Source: Kushneria pakistanensis
GTDB taxonomy: Bacteria > Pseudomonadota > Gammaproteobacteria > Pseudomonadales > Halomonadaceae
Assembly: GCF_014652795.1 (NCBI RefSeq)
Contig: NZ_BMZM01000002.1
Span: forward strand, 310,001 to 374,000
Length of the DNA stretch: 64,000 nucleotides
Direction of reading: 5' to 3'
The notes under the pieces are model-generated. The model saw only the letters and a list, made by a program, of their open reading frames with translations. It ran no database searches and had not been told where the DNA came from. Below, one piece after another: positions 31,468-39,296 of this stretch (position 1 is its first letter; every line of letters starts with the position of its first letter). The translations under genes were made by a program, and so were the position numbers.

Positions 31468-31495
31468 TTCAAGCGTAAAACACGACCTGCACCAT

Positions 31496-31525
31496 AAAAA
31501 AAGCCCGCCTGTTTCGCAGGCGGGC
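31496..31525 (-). terminator. Terminator of ohr
   Basis: GCCCGCCTG and CAGGCGGGC form a 9-bp stem (31503-31525). On the minus strand it is followed by seven T. It lies 28 nt after the ohr stop codon. Confidence 0.88.
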
Positions 31526-31552
31526 CCTTCATTCTGAGCGCTGTAACCGCGT

Positions 31553-31981
31553 TCAGACTTCGACGCTCAGCGTCACGTCGATGTTGCCGCGGGTGGCATT
31601 GGAGTAGGGGCACACTACATGAGCCCTTTCAACCAGTTCATTGGCCAGGCCTTCGTCCATGTCGGGAAGGCGGATATTCAGCGCCACTTCGATACCAAAG
31701 CCGGTGGCAATCGGGCCAATGCCCACGTCGGCACCGACCCAGGCGTTGTCGGGCAGTCTTGCCTTCTGCTGGGCCGCCACATGCTTGAGCGCGCCCATGA
31801 AGCAGGCCGAGTAACCGGCGGCAAAAAGCTGCTCGGGGTTGGTGCCATCACCGCCGGTGCCGCCCAGCTCCTTTGGCGTGCTCAACACGACATCGAGCTT
31901 CTCGTCGGAAGAGACGGCGCGGCCGTCGCGACCGCCAGTGGCCTGGGCGTTGGCGCGGTAAAGTACCTTTTCGAGTGGCAT
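31553..31981 (-). CDS. ohr: Organic hydroperoxide resistance protein Ohr
   Basis: This 142-residue OsmC/Ohr thiol peroxidase reduces organic hydroperoxides. The two catalytic cysteines are Cys60 ([10 protein letters not shown]) and Cys124 ([12 protein letters not shown]), at the family positions. It begins [17 protein letters not shown] with AGAGGAAA upstream. It follows ohrR on the same strand after a 65-nt gap that holds an operator-like repeat. Confidence 0.96.
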   Translation of the reverse strand: MPLEKVLYRANAQATGGRDGRAVSSDEKLDVVLSTPKELGGTGGDGTNPEQLFAAGYSACFMGALKHVAAQQKARLPDNAWVGADVGIGPIATGFGIEVALNIRLPDMDEGLANELVERAHVVCPYSNATRGNIDVTLSVEV

Positions 31982-32016
31982 GTCATTTCCTCTGAACATG
32001 ATTGCGGGCTATTGGG

Positions 32017-32033
32017 TAGCGCGCTATGTAAAT
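32017..32033 (-). promoter_or_regulatory. Operator-like repeat in front of ohr
   Basis: The element TAGCGCGCTATGTAAAT is repeated in inverse orientation in front of ohrR (32516-32532) with 16 of 17 bases conserved. OhrR binding at both is inferred. Confidence 0.7.
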
Positions 32034-32046
32034 GGGTAAAAAAAGG

Positions 32047-32508
32047 TCAAATATTATCCAGATGTCTTTTCAGGGCATTGAGCTGATCGCGCAGCGCCTG
32101 TATCTCCGGTCTTGAACAGCCCGTGGCCTGCTGAACCTCGACAGGTACGGCCCGGGCCTGCTCACGCAGCGCGCTTCCCTTGTCGGTCAACGACACCTCG
32201 ACCTGGCGTTCATCTTCACGGGTGCGTGCTCGCCGGACCAGTTCGGCCCCTTCAAGTCGCTTGAGCAGCGGCGTGAGCGTGGCGGAGTCCAGCGACAGCC
32301 GCTCGCCGATGCCGGAAACGGTCAGGTGATCCTCTTCCCACAGCACCAGCATGACCAGATACTGGGGATAGGTGAGCTCCAGCCGCTTGAGCAGACGCCG
32401 GTAAAGCTTGCTCATTGAAAGCTGCGTGGCGTAGAGCGCAAAGCAGAGCTGAGACTCCAGGGCCAGCATGCTCTCGTCATGGTCGAGATTATCGTTGTCG
32501 TCTGTCAT
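32047..32508 (-). CDS. ohrR: MarR-family hydroperoxide sensor OhrR
   Basis: This 153-residue winged-helix repressor has the reactive cysteine at position 22 (ESQLCFALYATQLSM), as in characterised OhrR proteins. The DNA-binding region is LTVSGIGERLSLDSATLTPLLKRLE and the wing is TREDERQVEVSLTDKG. Oxidation of Cys22 by organic peroxides releases the repressor from ohr in the studied cases. The ATG at 32508 is preferred over the adjacent in-frame GTG. The operator-like repeat is only 8 nt upstream. Confidence 0.93.
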   Translation of the reverse strand: MTDDNDNLDHDESMLALESQLCFALYATQLSMSKLYRRLLKRLELTYPQYLVMLVLWEEDHLTVSGIGERLSLDSATLTPLLKRLEGAELVRRARTREDERQVEVSLTDKGSALREQARAVPVEVQQATGCSRPEIQALRDQLNALKRHLDNI

Positions 32509-32515
32509 CACTGTA

Positions 32516-32532
32516 ATTTACATAGTGCGCTA
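32516..32532 (-). promoter_or_regulatory. Operator-like repeat in front of ohrR
   Basis: ATTTACATAGTGCGCTA is the inverse of the ohr-proximal copy with one difference, and is followed by an AT-rich TTTAAT. Autoregulation by OhrR is inferred. Confidence 0.7.
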
Positions 32533-32737
32533 TTTAATAACCAGCGATTTAAACCTATGAGGGTCATAGCGCTGGCCTTGGGAAGATCATCATGATCAGG
32601 GGAAAAACCGTGTCGGCGCCTATCGTGATGCTAAAAAGCCATGGCTGACAATAACCTGGGTAAGCCATGGCGTATCAGGAAAGCCAAAAGACACCGGCGC
32701 GCCACCCGGAGGACACACGCCGGACAGGTTGGAAGGA

Positions 32738-33571
32738 TCAGTCGATCAGGAAGTCGAACTTTTCACGCAGGTTTTCCCAGCTGTCCTTCGAGTTGGCCGC
32801 GATCATGCAGCCCTGATGAATGGTGGGACTGTAGGGGGTGCCATCGAGCAGCGCGGCGTAACCGCCGGCTTCCTGCAGGATCATGACGCCGGCGGCGTGA
32901 TCCCAGGGCATCAGCTTGGCGGTAAGCATGAAATCCACAAAGCCGAAGGCCATGGTGCGGTACTCATGGCACGCGCAGCCAAAGGACATCATGCGGGCGA
33001 AATCGGGGAAGAGCCCGGCCATGTCGTACTGGGTTTCGCGCGGGAACAGGCGAATCGAGGTCGAGCCCACCATGTTCGAGACCTTTTTGGTGTTCGACAC
33101 CTGCAGACGCCGCGCCGTGCCGTCAGGGCGGCCATACCAGGCCCCCTCCCCCTTGCGCGCCATGACCCAGTCATCGGCCAGCGGATCGTACAACAGGCCA
33201 AGCACGGTCTCGCCGCGGCTGACCACGGCCACAATCACGCCGAACTGGTTGAGATTGCGCGCGAAGTTCCAGGTGCCGTCGATCGGGTCGATGATGACCG
33301 CCATCTCGGCATTGCCGATGGTCTTTAAAAGCGAGGCGTCTTCGGCCACCGCTTCTTCACCCACGATGGTCGCCTCGGGAAAGGCTTTGGCGACGCCCTG
33401 GGTAATGACCTTCTCGGCGCTTTTATCGGCAATGGTCACCAGGTCATCCGGGCCGCTCTTGGTATCGATGGCATCAGGATCGAGCATACGAAAACGCGGC
33501 AGAATCTCGGTTCTGGCAGCGTGGCGAACAATGTCGATAAGCGTCTGGGCTGCAGCCTGATCCAGGGTCAT
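32738..33571 (-). CDS. Inositol monophosphatase family phosphatase
   Basis: This 277-residue Mg-dependent phosphatase has the metal-site motifs GEEAVAED (about residue 71), IDPIDGTWNFARN (about 91) and PWDHAAGVMILQEAGG (about 218). Substrates in the family include inositol-1-phosphate, histidinol phosphate, PAP and fructose bisphosphate. The spacing does not single out SuhB or CysQ, so I leave the substrate open. The start at 33571 has AGGAG upstream. It is monocistronic. The roughly 225 nt after it (to ohrR) hold two copies of the palindrome GCCATGGC. Confidence 0.9.
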   Translation of the reverse strand: MTLDQAAAQTLIDIVRHAARTEILPRFRMLDPDAIDTKSGPDDLVTIADKSAEKVITQGVAKAFPEATIVGEEAVAEDASLLKTIGNAEMAVIIDPIDGTWNFARNLNQFGVIVAVVSRGETVLGLLYDPLADDWVMARKGEGAWYGRPDGTARRLQVSNTKKVSNMVGSTSIRLFPRETQYDMAGLFPDFARMMSFGCACHEYRTMAFGFVDFMLTAKLMPWDHAAGVMILQEAGGYAALLDGTPYSPTIHQGCMIAANSKDSWENLREKFDFLID

Positions 33572-33790
33572 GACAGGGCTCCTTGGTGAAGGGTGACGAA
33601 AAGGTGTCAAACCATCGCGATACCGCACACGGGCACCGCGACGACACCGTCTGCCTATAGCATGGCGTCCATCCGGGGGGATCACCAGTCCCGATGGCGC
33701 ATGAAATGCGGGAAACATGACCTGTGACGGTGTGTCGCCCTGCCTCGGCAAGAGGGGGATTGCCACGGCGCTGCTGCTCTGTTTAAATAT

Positions 33791-33812
33791 ATTGATATAT
33801 TTCTATATCAAT
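33791..33812 (+). promoter_or_regulatory. Perfect inverted-repeat operator of the Old Yellow Enzyme gene
   Basis: ATTGATATA (33791-33799) and TATATCAAT (33804-33812) are perfect 9-bp arms with a 4-nt spacer. This is a typical ArsR/SmtB operator, 11 nt before the start codon. The ArsR-type gene at 35036 is the likely ligand. Confidence 0.78.
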
Positions 33813-33823
33813 AGGTAAACGAC

Positions 33824-34957
33824 ATGACGACGTCTGCACAGGCGCTGGCCGCCCCGCTGTTCGAGCCCCTTTCCCTGGGTCCGGTCACCCTTCCCAACCG
33901 TATTGTCATGGCCCCCATGACGCGCAACCAGTCGCCAAACGGCGTCCCGGGTGATGACGTCGCGGCTTATTACAAGAGCCGCGCCGAAGGCGGTGTCGGC
34001 CTGATCATCACCGAAGGCACCTATATCGATCATCCCGGTGCCAACGGCTACCCACAGGTGCCGGCCTTCCACGGCGAAGCCGCACTGGCGGGCTGGCAGA
34101 AGGTGGTCGAGGGCGTTCACGCCGCCGGCGGGAAAATCATGCCGCAGCTGTGGCACGTGGGCCGCGAGCGTCGCCCGGGTGTCGAGCCGCAGACCGATGT
34201 GCCGGGCTTTGGGCCGATGGCCATCGTTGAAGACGGTGTGGAAGTCGTGAAGGCGATGACCGAGCAGGACATCCAGGACGTGGTGGCCTCCTTTGCCCGC
34301 GCGGCCCGCGATGCGAAAGCGATCGGCTTTGACGGCATCGAGCTGCACGGCGCCCACGGCTACCTGATCGATCAGTTCCTGTGGCCGGAAAGCAACCAGC
34401 GCGAGGACGCCTACGGCGGCAGCCTGGAAAACCGTCTGCGCTTCCCGCGCCTGATCGTGCGTGCCGTGCGCGAGGCTGTCGGTCCGGACTTCCCGATCGT
34501 TTTCCGCTTCTCGCAGTGGAAGCTCTCCGACTATGAAGCGATCATTGCCGAGACTCCCGAGGCACTGGGCGAGCTGCTCAGCCCGCTGGCCGCCGACGGC
34601 GTGGACATCTTCCATGCCAGCACGCGCCGCGTGTGGGAGCCGGGCTTTGAGGGCAGCAGCAAGACGCTGGCGACCTGGACGCGTGAGCTGACCGGCTGTC
34701 CGGTAATTGCCGTGGGTAGCGTGGGGCTGGACAAGACCTTCCGCACCGGGCACTTCACCCGCACGGAAGACCCGACCTCCAAGAGCCGGGTCAACGTCGA
34801 GGAGCTGGCCGCCTGGCGTGCGCGCAACGATTTCGATCTGATTGCCATTGGCCGGGCCCTGCTGTCCGATCCGCAGTGGGCCAACAAGGTGCGTGACGGC
34901 CGACTCGATGAGCTGCAGGATTTCGATACCAGTGCGCTGGATGAACTGGTGCGCTGA
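33824..34957 (+). CDS. Old Yellow Enzyme family FMN ene-reductase (NemA-like)
   Basis: This 377-residue TIM-barrel flavoprotein begins LFEPLSLGPVTLPNRIVMAPMTRNQ. It has the FMN/substrate motif GAHGYLIDQFLWPESNQREDAYGGSLENRLRF and the C-terminal DLIAIGRALLSDPQW. Such enzymes reduce activated C=C bonds of alpha,beta-unsaturated carbonyls, maleimides or nitro compounds with NADPH. An operator-like palindrome precedes it and an ArsR regulator follows, which suggests electrophile-induced expression. Hairpin 34966-34991 follows the stop. Confidence 0.95.
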   Translation: MTTSAQALAAPLFEPLSLGPVTLPNRIVMAPMTRNQSPNGVPGDDVAAYYKSRAEGGVGLIITEGTYIDHPGANGYPQVPAFHGEAALAGWQKVVEGVHAAGGKIMPQLWHVGRERRPGVEPQTDVPGFGPMAIVEDGVEVVKAMTEQDIQDVVASFARAARDAKAIGFDGIELHGAHGYLIDQFLWPESNQREDAYGGSLENRLRFPRLIVRAVREAVGPDFPIVFRFSQWKLSDYEAIIAETPEALGELLSPLAADGVDIFHASTRRVWEPGFEGSSKTLATWTRELTGCPVIAVGSVGLDKTFRTGHFTRTEDPTSKSRVNVEELAAWRARNDFDLIAIGRALLSDPQWANKVRDGRLDELQDFDTSALDELVR

Positions 34958-34965
34958 CGCGTATT

Positions 34966-34991
34966 GGTCGGGCTGTCTCGGCAGCCCGGCC
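34966..34991 (+). terminator. Hairpin between the ene-reductase and arsR-type genes
   Basis: GGTCGGGCTG pairs with a GCAGCCCGGCC segment (one mismatch) just past the stop. There is no T run, so it may only attenuate. A TATACT -10-like element (35001-35006) follows, probably serving the regulator gene. Confidence 0.5.
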
Positions 34992-35035
34992 GTGAGCGCG
35001 TATACTGATCCGGCCTCCAACGCCTGGCCCTGATC

Positions 35036-35344
35036 ATGGATATCAATACGGTTTTAAGCGCACTGGCCAACCCGGTGCGACTGGACATCCTGTCCTGGCT
35101 CAAGGAGCCGGAGCAGCATTTCCCGCCTCAGAAGGATACGGCCCCACCCGGGGGGATTTGTGTCAGCCATATTCGCGAGAAGACCGGGCTCTCCCAGCCG
35201 ACCATTTCGCTGTATCTGTCGACGCTGTCGCGTGCTGGCCTTGTATCATCGCAGCGGGTAGGTCAGTGGACCTATTACCGCTACGAGCATGAGGTCGCCG
35301 AGGCCTTCCTGAATGCCCTTGGCGAGCGGCTTTCCCGCCGTTGA
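35036..35344 (+). CDS. ArsR/SmtB-family regulator (CyeR-like)
   Basis: This 102-residue winged-helix protein has the recognition helix SQPTISLYLSTLSRAGLV and wing QRVGQWTYYRYE. It lacks the CxC metal motif and has a single cysteine, Cys42, just before the HTH (GGICVSHIREKTGLSQ). That resembles CyeR of Corynebacterium, a thiol-based ArsR repressor of an Old Yellow Enzyme gene. Redox or electrophile sensing by Cys42 is inferred. The upstream palindrome at 33791 is the candidate operator. Confidence 0.85.
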   Translation: MDINTVLSALANPVRLDILSWLKEPEQHFPPQKDTAPPGGICVSHIREKTGLSQPTISLYLSTLSRAGLVSSQRVGQWTYYRYEHEVAEAFLNALGERLSRR

Positions 35345-35354
35345 TCCTTTGGCA

Positions 35355-36431
35355 TCAGCCTGCAGACGCCCGGGCGTCTGCACCCTTCACTTCCCTTTCC
35401 CCTGCTTCCAGTCCCCAGAGCCGTTCAATGGCTACGCCTGTGCGGCTGCCGGATGGCTGTGCGGCAGCGCTATAGGCGGTCAGTGACTGACCATCGGCCA
35501 GGCGCAGGGAAAGCACATGGCGCTCGCCGCGAAAGATGCAGCGCTCCACCTGTGCCGGCAGCCCGCCCTCAACGCCCGTCACCACATGCTGGGGCCGCAC
35601 AAAGCCTCTCGCCCTGCCCTGATCACTCAGGCGCTGGGCCTCACTGCCGGTCAGCCACTCGCCGGCCGCGGCGCGGGTCAGATGCACGATACTGCCCTGA
35701 CCGATAAAGCGGGCGACGTCGACATCGACAGGCTGGTGATAGAGCGTCTCGGGAGTGGCGAACTGTTTGAGCCGGCCCGCCTGCATCACCGCGACCCGAT
35801 CGGCCAGTGCCATCGCCTCATCCTGATCATGGGTGACATACACCATGGTGGTGCCGGTCTCGCGGTGAAAGTCGCGAAAGTAGTCCTCCATGCTGGCGCG
35901 CAGATGGCGGTCCAGATTGGCCAGCGGCTCATCGAGTAATATCACCGCCGGCTGGCTGACCAGACAGCGCGCCAGTGCCACCCGCTGACGCTGCCCGCCG
36001 CTGAGTTCCCGTGGATAGCGCCCGGCCATGGCGGTCATGTCCACCCGCGCCAGCACCGCCTCCACCCGCCGGCGTCGCTCGCTGCTGGCCACCTTCTGGA
36101 CCCGCAGCGGATAATCCACGTTGCCCGCCACGCTCAGATGCGGCCAGAGTGCATAGGACTGAAACACCATGCCCATGCGTCGCTGCTCGGGCGGCACCTG
36201 CATTTGCGCACTGGAGAGCCGTTGATCGCCCAGATAAATCTCGCCGTGATCCGGCGTCTCGAAACCGGCCAGCAGCCGCAGCGTGGTGCTCTTGCCACAG
36301 CCGCTGGGGCCCAGCAGCGCCACGAATTCGCCCGGCTCGATGGTCATCGACAGCCCTTCGAGCGCCACATGCTGGCCGAAATGTTTGGCGAGTGCCGTCA
36401 TCGATAGCCGACCTGCATTCATTGTTGCCAT
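35355..36431 (-). CDS. ABC transporter ATP-binding protein (FbpC/aminoethylphosphonate type)
   Basis: This 358-residue ATPase has Walker A LLGPSGCGKST, the Q-loop VFQSYALWPHL, signature LSGGQRQRV, Walker B VILLDEPLANLD and a C-terminal TOBE regulatory region (about 240-345). It begins 13 nt inside the end of the permease gene and is last in a binding protein-permease-ATPase operon. AAGGGG precedes the ATG at 36431. The family serves ferric iron, putrescine, sulfate or 2-aminoethylphosphonate uptake. Confidence 0.9.
   Translation of the reverse strand: MATMNAGRLSMTALAKHFGQHVALEGLSMTIEPGEFVALLGPSGCGKSTTLRLLAGFETPDHGEIYLGDQRLSSAQMQVPPEQRRMGMVFQSYALWPHLSVAGNVDYPLRVQKVASSERRRRVEAVLARVDMTAMAGRYPRELSGGQRQRVALARCLVSQPAVILLDEPLANLDRHLRASMEDYFRDFHRETGTTMVYVTHDQDEAMALADRVAVMQAGRLKQFATPETLYHQPVDVDVARFIGQGSIVHLTRAAAGEWLTGSEAQRLSDQGRARGFVRPQHVVTGVEGGLPAQVERCIFRGERHVLSLRLADGQSLTAYSAAAQPSGSRTGVAIERLWGLEAGEREVKGADARASAG
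35361..35382. terminator. 22-bp perfect palindrome at convergent gene ends
   Basis: The stretch is a perfect self-complementary sequence with two 11-nt halves and lies inside the last codons of the ABC ATPase gene, 17 nt after the arsR-type stop. It may form a compact bidirectional hairpin between the convergent transcripts; no T run is present. Confidence 0.5.
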
Positions 36432-38131
36432 GGCAAAACCCCTTTCGGCAGGCGACGCGCCATCAGCTCCAGCGCGCCCATGAGCGCCACCACCATGGCC
36501 ACGGTGACCACCGCCACGGCCGAGGCCAGCACGCTGTCGCCGCCGTCATCCAGATTGAAGATCAGCACGCCCAGCGTCTCGTTGCCGGCTGACCACAGAA
36601 GCGCCGACACGGTCAGCTCGTTGACCGCGCTCAAAAAGACCAGCAGGCCCCCGGCCATGGCAGCCGGCGCCACCAGCGGCAATAAAATATCCCATAGCCT
36701 TCGCATCGGGCCGGCACCGGCCAGCCGGGCGGCCTCTTCAAGGCCCGGGTCCAGCTGGACGAAGGCGCTGTGCAGCGGCTTGAGCGCGACGACCAGAAAG
36801 CGTGACAGATAGGCAATGAAGATGATGCCCAGCGTGCCGTAGAGCGAGTATTCGATGATCGGCAGCGGCCGGCTGAACACCATGATGCAGGCGATCGCCA
36901 GCACCACGCCCGGCAGGGCAAAGGGCACATCAAAGAGTGCCGCGCACACGCCCAGCACCCTGGAGCGTCGGCGCGCCAGCTGCCACGCCAGCGGCAGGGT
37001 CAACGCCACCAGCACCACGGCAGCACTGCCGGCCAGCCACAGGCTGTTGGTGAAGGCGCGTGCGGTGACCGCCTGGCGGGTGAACATCTCCTGATAGGCG
37101 GCCAGGCTCAGGTGCTGCCAGTCCAGCCCCATGCCAAACGCCGGCACCAGCGAGGTGCTGATCAGCGCCATTAGCGGTGCCACCAGAATCAGCGCCAGAA
37201 TGGCCCACAGCATCAGCGTGAGCGGCCACCGCCAGTGTCCGGTGGCAAGGGTGAGCGCCCGGGCGCCCTGCCCGCCCAATCGATAGTCACGCCGGGCCAG
37301 CAGATGGTGCTGCAGCCAGATGCCCACCCCCACCAGCGCCGTCATTAATAGCGCCAGCGAGGCGACGCGGTCCAGTACGCCGGTGCCAAAACCGGCCAGC
37401 TGCTGATAGATCAGCGTGGGCAGGGTGTAGTAGCCCACCGGGATGCCCAGCATCGCCGGAATGCCGAAGTTGCCAAGTGCGGCGATGGCCGCGATCGCCG
37501 TGCCGGCAATCAGCCCCGGCGCGCACAGCGGCAGGATCACCGTGCGCCAGACCGTGCGCGGCGCGGCCCCGCTCAGACGCGCGGCCTCCACCAGCTCTGC
37601 CGGCAGCTCGGCAAGGCTGGCCCGAAGAGCCAGAAACACCATCGGCGCGTGCTGAATGCCCAGCAGTAGCGCAATGCCCTCCGCGGAATAGAGCGGCTGC
37701 GGTGCGCCCAGCGCCGGCGCGATGCCCAGCGTAATCAACAGCGTACTGGCCGGGCCGAACAGCTGTAGCCAGGCCAGTGCCGTCACCTGGGGCGGAATCA
37801 TCATCGGCAGCATGAAACAGATCACCAGCGCCCGCCGCCCGCGCAGGTCGGTCAGCGCCAGCGCAAAGGCAAAGAGCATCCCCAGCACCACGCTGATCAG
37901 GGTACCCAGTGCGGTGGTGTAAAGACTGTGGCCGGTGGCCCGCCAGGTCGTGGTGCTGGTCAATACTTCAAACAGCGGCGAGTCGCGCCACTCGGCAGGC
38001 GCGGCAAGCGTGGCCAGCAGCGCCTCGATGAGGAGCTGCCCCACCGGCAGCAGACAGATCAACAGCGCCGGCACAAACAATAGCGCCGGCCCGAGCCGTG
38101 GCAGACCTCGCATCATCACCGTTGCCGCCAT
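36419..38131 (-). CDS. Two-domain ABC permease (FbpB/AepW-like)
   Basis: This 570-residue inner-membrane protein is an internal duplication of two MetI-like permease domains with about 12 helices. The EAA loops are LVEAARLSGAAPRTVWRTVILPLCAPG (about residue 195) and LEEAARLAGAGPMRRLWDILLPLVAP (about 480). This layout is found in ferric-iron (FbpB) and aminoethylphosphonate transporters. Its ATG overlaps the binding-protein stop by 1 nt (TGATG). Confidence 0.92.
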   Translation of the reverse strand: MAATVMMRGLPRLGPALLFVPALLICLLPVGQLLIEALLATLAAPAEWRDSPLFEVLTSTTTWRATGHSLYTTALGTLISVVLGMLFAFALALTDLRGRRALVICFMLPMMIPPQVTALAWLQLFGPASTLLITLGIAPALGAPQPLYSAEGIALLLGIQHAPMVFLALRASLAELPAELVEAARLSGAAPRTVWRTVILPLCAPGLIAGTAIAAIAALGNFGIPAMLGIPVGYYTLPTLIYQQLAGFGTGVLDRVASLALLMTALVGVGIWLQHHLLARRDYRLGGQGARALTLATGHWRWPLTLMLWAILALILVAPLMALISTSLVPAFGMGLDWQHLSLAAYQEMFTRQAVTARAFTNSLWLAGSAAVVLVALTLPLAWQLARRRSRVLGVCAALFDVPFALPGVVLAIACIMVFSRPLPIIEYSLYGTLGIIFIAYLSRFLVVALKPLHSAFVQLDPGLEEAARLAGAGPMRRLWDILLPLVAPAAMAGGLLVFLSAVNELTVSALLWSAGNETLGVLIFNLDDGGDSVLASAVAVVTVAMVVALMGALELMARRLPKGVLPWQQ

Positions 38132-39129
38132 CAGGAGGAGAAGATATCGGCAAAGCGCGCCTTTTCAGCCTCGGCCTGCTCGAGCGCCCGGGTGGCCGAA
38201 AAGGGCAGCGGTTTGATCTGCTCGCGGTCGGGATAGCCTTCCGGGGCGCTGACGTCATCGCGCGCCGGCAGGTAGCCCTGCTGGCTGACCAGCTGCTGAC
38301 CCTCGCGCGAGAGCAGGAACTCGACAAATTTACGCGCGGCCTCAACGTGTTGGGCACCCTTCATGATCGCCACCGGCTCGGTGACCACGCTCACCCCCTC
38401 CTCGGGGTAGACAAACTCGATCGGCGAGCCCTTCGCCTTTTCGCGCAGGGCCATGAAATCGACCATCACGCCATAGGGTTTGGTGCCGGCCGCCACCTGC
38501 TTGAGCACCCCGCCGTTGCCACCGTTGGGCGTTACCCCGTTATCGGCGAGCGCCTGGTAATAGGCCCAGCCAAAGCGCTCGTCATTCACCATGCTGTCCA
38601 GATGAATCAGCGCTGCGCCGGAATAAAGCGGGCTGGGCATGGCGACCTGGCCCTTGTATGCGGGCTCGGTGAGATCCTGCCAGCGCTGCGGCTGCTCCGC
38701 GGCGCGCTGGTGATGGACGATGCCGGTGGCGATCTGCTTGGTGCCGAAGTAGTAGCCCTCGGGGTCATACAGCGCGTCCGGATAGTGCTCGAGCGCCTCG
38801 GGCTGGTATTGGGCCAGCAGGTCCTGCTGACGCAGGTTCTCGAGACTTACCGCATCGGCGACCAGCAGCACATCGGCGCGGTGCTGCCCGGCGGCACGTT
38901 CGGCCTCCAGACGGGTCATCAGTCGCGTGGTGCCATCGCGTACCCACTGCACCTCGATCTCCGGGTGGGCCTTTTCAAAGGCATCCACCGTCTGCTGGGC
39001 ATCGGTATTGGGCTGGCTGGTATAGAGCATCAGCGACTCGGCGCTGGCCAGCGGTGCTACAAGCGTGAAGGCCACGGTGGCCAGAGCGGAGAGTCCGGAG
39101 CGAAACGCAGGAAACGAAGTGACAGTCAT
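38131..39129 (-). CDS. Periplasmic substrate-binding protein, ferric/aminoethylphosphonate type
   Basis: This protein of about 332 residues has a Sec signal peptide (FPAFRSGLSALATVAFTLVAPLASA) and then SLMLYTSQPNTDAQQTVDAFEKAHPEIEV, typical of family 1 binding proteins for ferric iron or 2-aminoethylphosphonate. The start could be the ATG at 39129 or one of two in-frame ATGs up to 39153 (MPLPMPLPM repeat); none has a clear ribosome site. A candidate Pho box at 39198-39215 supports a phosphorus substrate. Confidence 0.88.
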   Translation of the reverse strand: MTVTSFPAFRSGLSALATVAFTLVAPLASAESLMLYTSQPNTDAQQTVDAFEKAHPEIEVQWVRDGTTRLMTRLEAERAAGQHRADVLLVADAVSLENLRQQDLLAQYQPEALEHYPDALYDPEGYYFGTKQIATGIVHHQRAAEQPQRWQDLTEPAYKGQVAMPSPLYSGAALIHLDSMVNDERFGWAYYQALADNGVTPNGGNGGVLKQVAAGTKPYGVMVDFMALREKAKGSPIEFVYPEEGVSVVTEPVAIMKGAQHVEAARKFVEFLLSREGQQLVSQQGYLPARDDVSAPEGYPDREQIKPLPFSATRALEQAEAEKARFADIFSS

Positions 39130-39197
39130 GGGCAGGGGCATGGGCAGAGGCATCGGCAGGTGAACGGGAGCATGGGCCGATATCGTGGCCGGGCAAC

Positions 39198-39215
39198 ATG
39201 ACAGTCTTGTGACGG
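39198..39215 (-). promoter_or_regulatory. Candidate Pho box upstream of the binding-protein operon
   Basis: On the minus strand CCGTCAC-AAGA-CTGTCAT fits the PhoB direct repeat CTGTCAT-N4-CTGTCAT with 5/7 and 7/7 matches. It lies about 70 nt before the 39129 start. Phosphate-starvation control is inferred from this one site. Confidence 0.55.
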
Positions 39216-39296
39216 GCGCCGACCGGCGCCGGCGTTGGTATGATCACGGCGCATGCCCGCTGGGCAGACAATAACAACCTCTCACAAGGCAGGATC

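Noticed and set aside
32637-32672. Two GCCATGGC palindromes as a terminator or mobile-element end
   Set aside because: They are short, self-complementary and 26 nt apart, with no T run or coding remnant; no stable hairpin beyond that is evident.
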